A stretch of 24,155 nt of DNA from Lachnospiraceae bacterium (GTDB lineage: Bacteria; Bacillota; Clostridia; Lachnospirales; Lachnospiraceae). Shown one piece after another: positions 22,555-24,155 of the stretch. Where the stretch lies: contig JAGKTQ010000033.1 in NCBI GenBank assembly GCA_021153325.1, positions 1-24,155 of the forward strand, given 5' to 3'. Position 1 is the stretch's first letter; the number at the start of each line of letters is the position of its first letter. The notes under the pieces were generated by a model. The model worked only from the letters and a program-made list of their open reading frames with translations. It was not told the DNA's origin and searched no databases. The position numbers and the translations under genes are program-made.

Positions 22555-23618
22555 AAATAGAACCTTTGGTTATTGGTGATTTAGTTGCCAAAATTCCTGT
22601 TATTCAAGGTGGAATGGGTGTAGGTGTCAGTTTGTCCAGTCTTGCTGGGGCTGTCGCTTTAGAAGGTGGTATCGGTGTGATTTCTACAGCGCAGATCGGT
22701 TACCGTATGCCGGAATTTGATCTGCATCCGATTGAAGCTAATTTGAAGGCAATTAAAGAAGAAATCGAAAAAGCAAAAGAAAAAGCAAAAGGTGGCATTG
22801 TTGGAGTTAATATTATGGTTGCCACAAGACGATATGAGGATTATGTAAAAGCAGCAGTGGAAGCTGGTGTTGATCTGATCATATCAGGTGCTGGTCTTCC
22901 GATGACGCTTCCAGAGCTGGTAAAGGGAGCGAAAACAAAAATTGCACCGATTGTTTCCAGCGTGAAATCTGCACAGGTCATTTGTAAATACTGGATGAAA
23001 AAATACAATTATCTGCCAGATATGGTAGTGATTGAAGGACCAAAAGCCGGAGGTCATTTAGGATTTTCCAAAGAGCAGTTAGACCATATAGAAGAATTGG
23101 ATTATGATACAGAAATTCGTAATATTATCGAAACGGTGAAGGAATTTGCAAAGACACAGCAAAAGGAAATTCCTGTTGTAGTAGCTGGCGGTATTTATAC
23201 AAGAGAGGATATGGAACATGCACTTTCTCTTGGAGCACAGGGCGTACAGGTAGCGACCCGTTTCGTGACGACTTATGAGTGTGATGCTTCTGATGCATAT
23301 AAACAGGCATACTTGGATGCTAAAAAAGAAGATATCGTTATCGTAAAAAGTCCAGTAGGTATGCCGGGAAGAGCGATCAACAATGCGTTTATGAAAAAGG
23401 CAGCAGAAGGACGTATCCCGCATGGAAGATGCCATCTTTGTGTGCAGACTTGCAAGCCGGATGAGACGCCATACTGCATTACAGATGCTTTGGTGAATGC
23501 AGTAAAAGGCAATATAGATGAGGGACTTGTTTTCTGTGGTGAGAACGCATGGCGTTCGCAAAAGATGGAATCCGTAAAAGAAATTATGCAGGAATTTGCG
23601 GGTAATGATGTAGAATAG
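22551..23618 (+). CDS. FMN-dependent nitronate monooxygenase/FabK-family protein with C-terminal cysteine motif
   Basis: A 355-residue TIM-barrel flavoprotein of the nitronate monooxygenase/FabK superfamily. Shared features are PVIQGGMGVGVSLSSLAGAVA, LIISGAGLPMTLPELV, EGPKAGGHLGF with the family histidine at 169, and VVAGGIYTREDMEHALSLGA. It differs from the operon's FabK by being longer and by a C-terminal HGRCHLCVQTCKPDETPYC segment, in which C294, C297, C301 and C309 give C-x2-C-x3-C-x7-C, suitable for an iron-sulfur cluster or zinc. The start overlaps the fabZ stop by 4 nt and fabH follows after 34 nt, so it belongs to the fab operon. It could be a second enoyl reductase, a reductase for special chains, or a nitronate-detoxifying enzyme; the sequence does not decide. 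Confidence 0.85.
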   Translation: MKIEPLVIGDLVAKIPVIQGGMGVGVSLSSLAGAVALEGGIGVISTAQIGYRMPEFDLHPIEANLKAIKEEIEKAKEKAKGGIVGVNIMVATRRYEDYVKAAVEAGVDLIISGAGLPMTLPELVKGAKTKIAPIVSSVKSAQVICKYWMKKYNYLPDMVVIEGPKAGGHLGFSKEQLDHIEELDYDTEIRNIIETVKEFAKTQQKEIPVVVAGGIYTREDMEHALSLGAQGVQVATRFVTTYECDASDAYKQAYLDAKKEDIVIVKSPVGMPGRAINNAFMKKAAEGRIPHGRCHLCVQTCKPDETPYCITDALVNAVKGNIDEGLVFCGENAWRSQKMESVKEIMQEFAGNDVE

Positions 23619-23652
23619 GGCAGATTATGTAACGGAGACAGGAGTAAAAGAT

Positions 23653-24155
23653 ATGTCTATTAAAATAATGGGGACCGGAAGTTTTTTACCGGAATCCGTA
23701 GTAACAAATGATTTTTTATCAACTATTATGGATACTTCTGATGAATGGATCAGCAGTCGTACAGGAATTAAAGAACGTCGAATTGTAGATAATGAAAATG
23801 AAGAAACTGCTTATCTGGCATCTATGGCTGCGAAAGCGGCGATTGAGGATGCGGGCATTTCTCCGGAGGAAATTGATTTGATTTTACTTGCAACGATGTC
23901 TCCGGACCAGGTATTACCAAATGTTGCCTGTGAAGTACAGGAAGCGGTTGGAGCCATTCACGCAGTGGGTATGGATTTGAATGCTGCCTGTTCGGGATTT
24001 GTGTTTGCGTTAAATACAGCCCATGCCTACATTACTTCTGGAATTTATAAGAATATTCTGGTGATTGGTGCGGAAACGGTTTCTAAAACCATCGATTGGG
24101 CAGATAGAAGTACCTGTGTTTTATTTGGTGATGGTGCGGGAGCAGTTGTTGTAAC
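23653..24155 (+). CDS. fabH: 3-oxoacyl-ACP synthase III, N-terminal part (runs off window)
   Basis: The first 167 residues of the initiating condensing enzyme, which joins acetyl-CoA (or another primer) to malonyl-ACP. Seen: IKIMGTGSFLPESVVTNDF, DTSDEWISSRTGIKERRI, the active-site cysteine 113 in DLNAACSGFVFAL, and the start of the VLFGDGAGAVVV strand. The catalytic histidine and asparagine lie beyond the window edge. CAGGAG precedes the ATG by 8 nt. In many Bacillota fabH comes before acpP; here it stands after the second flavoprotein at the far end. Confidence 0.95.
   Translation, partial: MSIKIMGTGSFLPESVVTNDFLSTIMDTSDEWISSRTGIKERRIVDNENEETAYLASMAAKAAIEDAGISPEEIDLILLATMSPDQVLPNVACEVQEAVGAIHAVGMDLNAACSGFVFALNTAHAYITSGIYKNILVIGAETVSKTIDWADRSTCVLFGDGAGAVVV

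Noticed and set aside
1..24155. CRISPR array, insertion sequence, prophage or toxin-antitoxin pair
   Set aside because: No regularly spaced repeats, transposase, integrase or phage-type genes were seen in either strand; the TraX-like protein alone is not evidence of a conjugative element.

Overview
This window looks like chromosomal DNA of an AT-rich, low-GC Bacillota. It is most likely a gut Clostridia of the Lachnospiraceae type, an inference from gene content and not from any search. Pointers are the strong AGGAGG-like ribosome sites, occasional GTG and TTG starts, FabK in place of FabI, the RicT/YaaR/HolB block typical of Bacillota, and a compact FabT-style fatty acid operon.

Positions 1-3000 are an accessory-looking patch. 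They hold the 3' end of a TraX-type membrane protein and, convergent to it, an orphan radical SAM enzyme. That enzyme has a long leader carrying a possible 11-codon leader peptide and two mutually exclusive RNA pairings. Divergent from it are a PAT-like GNAT acetyltransferase with a disrupted 5' end and an intact RimJ-like acetyltransferase.

Positions 3000-8000 hold a membrane-anchored L,D-transpeptidase, then a unit with its own promoter and terminator: HD-domain protein, Orn/Lys/Arg decarboxylase-family enzyme, pyruvate kinase.

Positions 8000-17800 start with glycerol kinase. A housekeeping series follows that matches the Bacillus subtilis yaaO-tmk-yaaQ-yaaR-holB-yaaT-yabA-yabB-yazA-yabC region in order, but with substitutions. 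A divergent guanylate-kinase-like gene sits where tmk would be, then yaaR, holB, ricT and trmN6. Three unrelated genes (a DUF4015-type lipoprotein, an ArsB/NhaD/SLC13-type permease, a cytidylate-kinase-like protein) stand before rsmI.

Positions 17800 to the end are the type II fatty acid synthesis operon: acpP, fabK, fabD, fabG, fabF, fabZ, a second flavin-dependent FabK/NMO-family protein with a C-terminal four-cysteine motif, and the 5' part of fabH. Two near-identical palindromes, TTTGAATGTCAAA before acpP and TTTGAAATTCAAA before fabD, each follow closely on an intrinsic-terminator-like hairpin. They look like operators of a FabT (MarR-family) repressor. At acpP the -35 box lies inside the hairpin arm and the operator overlaps the end of the -10 box.

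I found no tRNA, rRNA, CRISPR array, insertion sequence or prophage. The most rewarding places to look again are the radical SAM leader, the fused terminator/promoter/operator elements of the fab operon, the cysteine-bearing second FabK-like protein and the guanylate-kinase-like gene in the tmk position.
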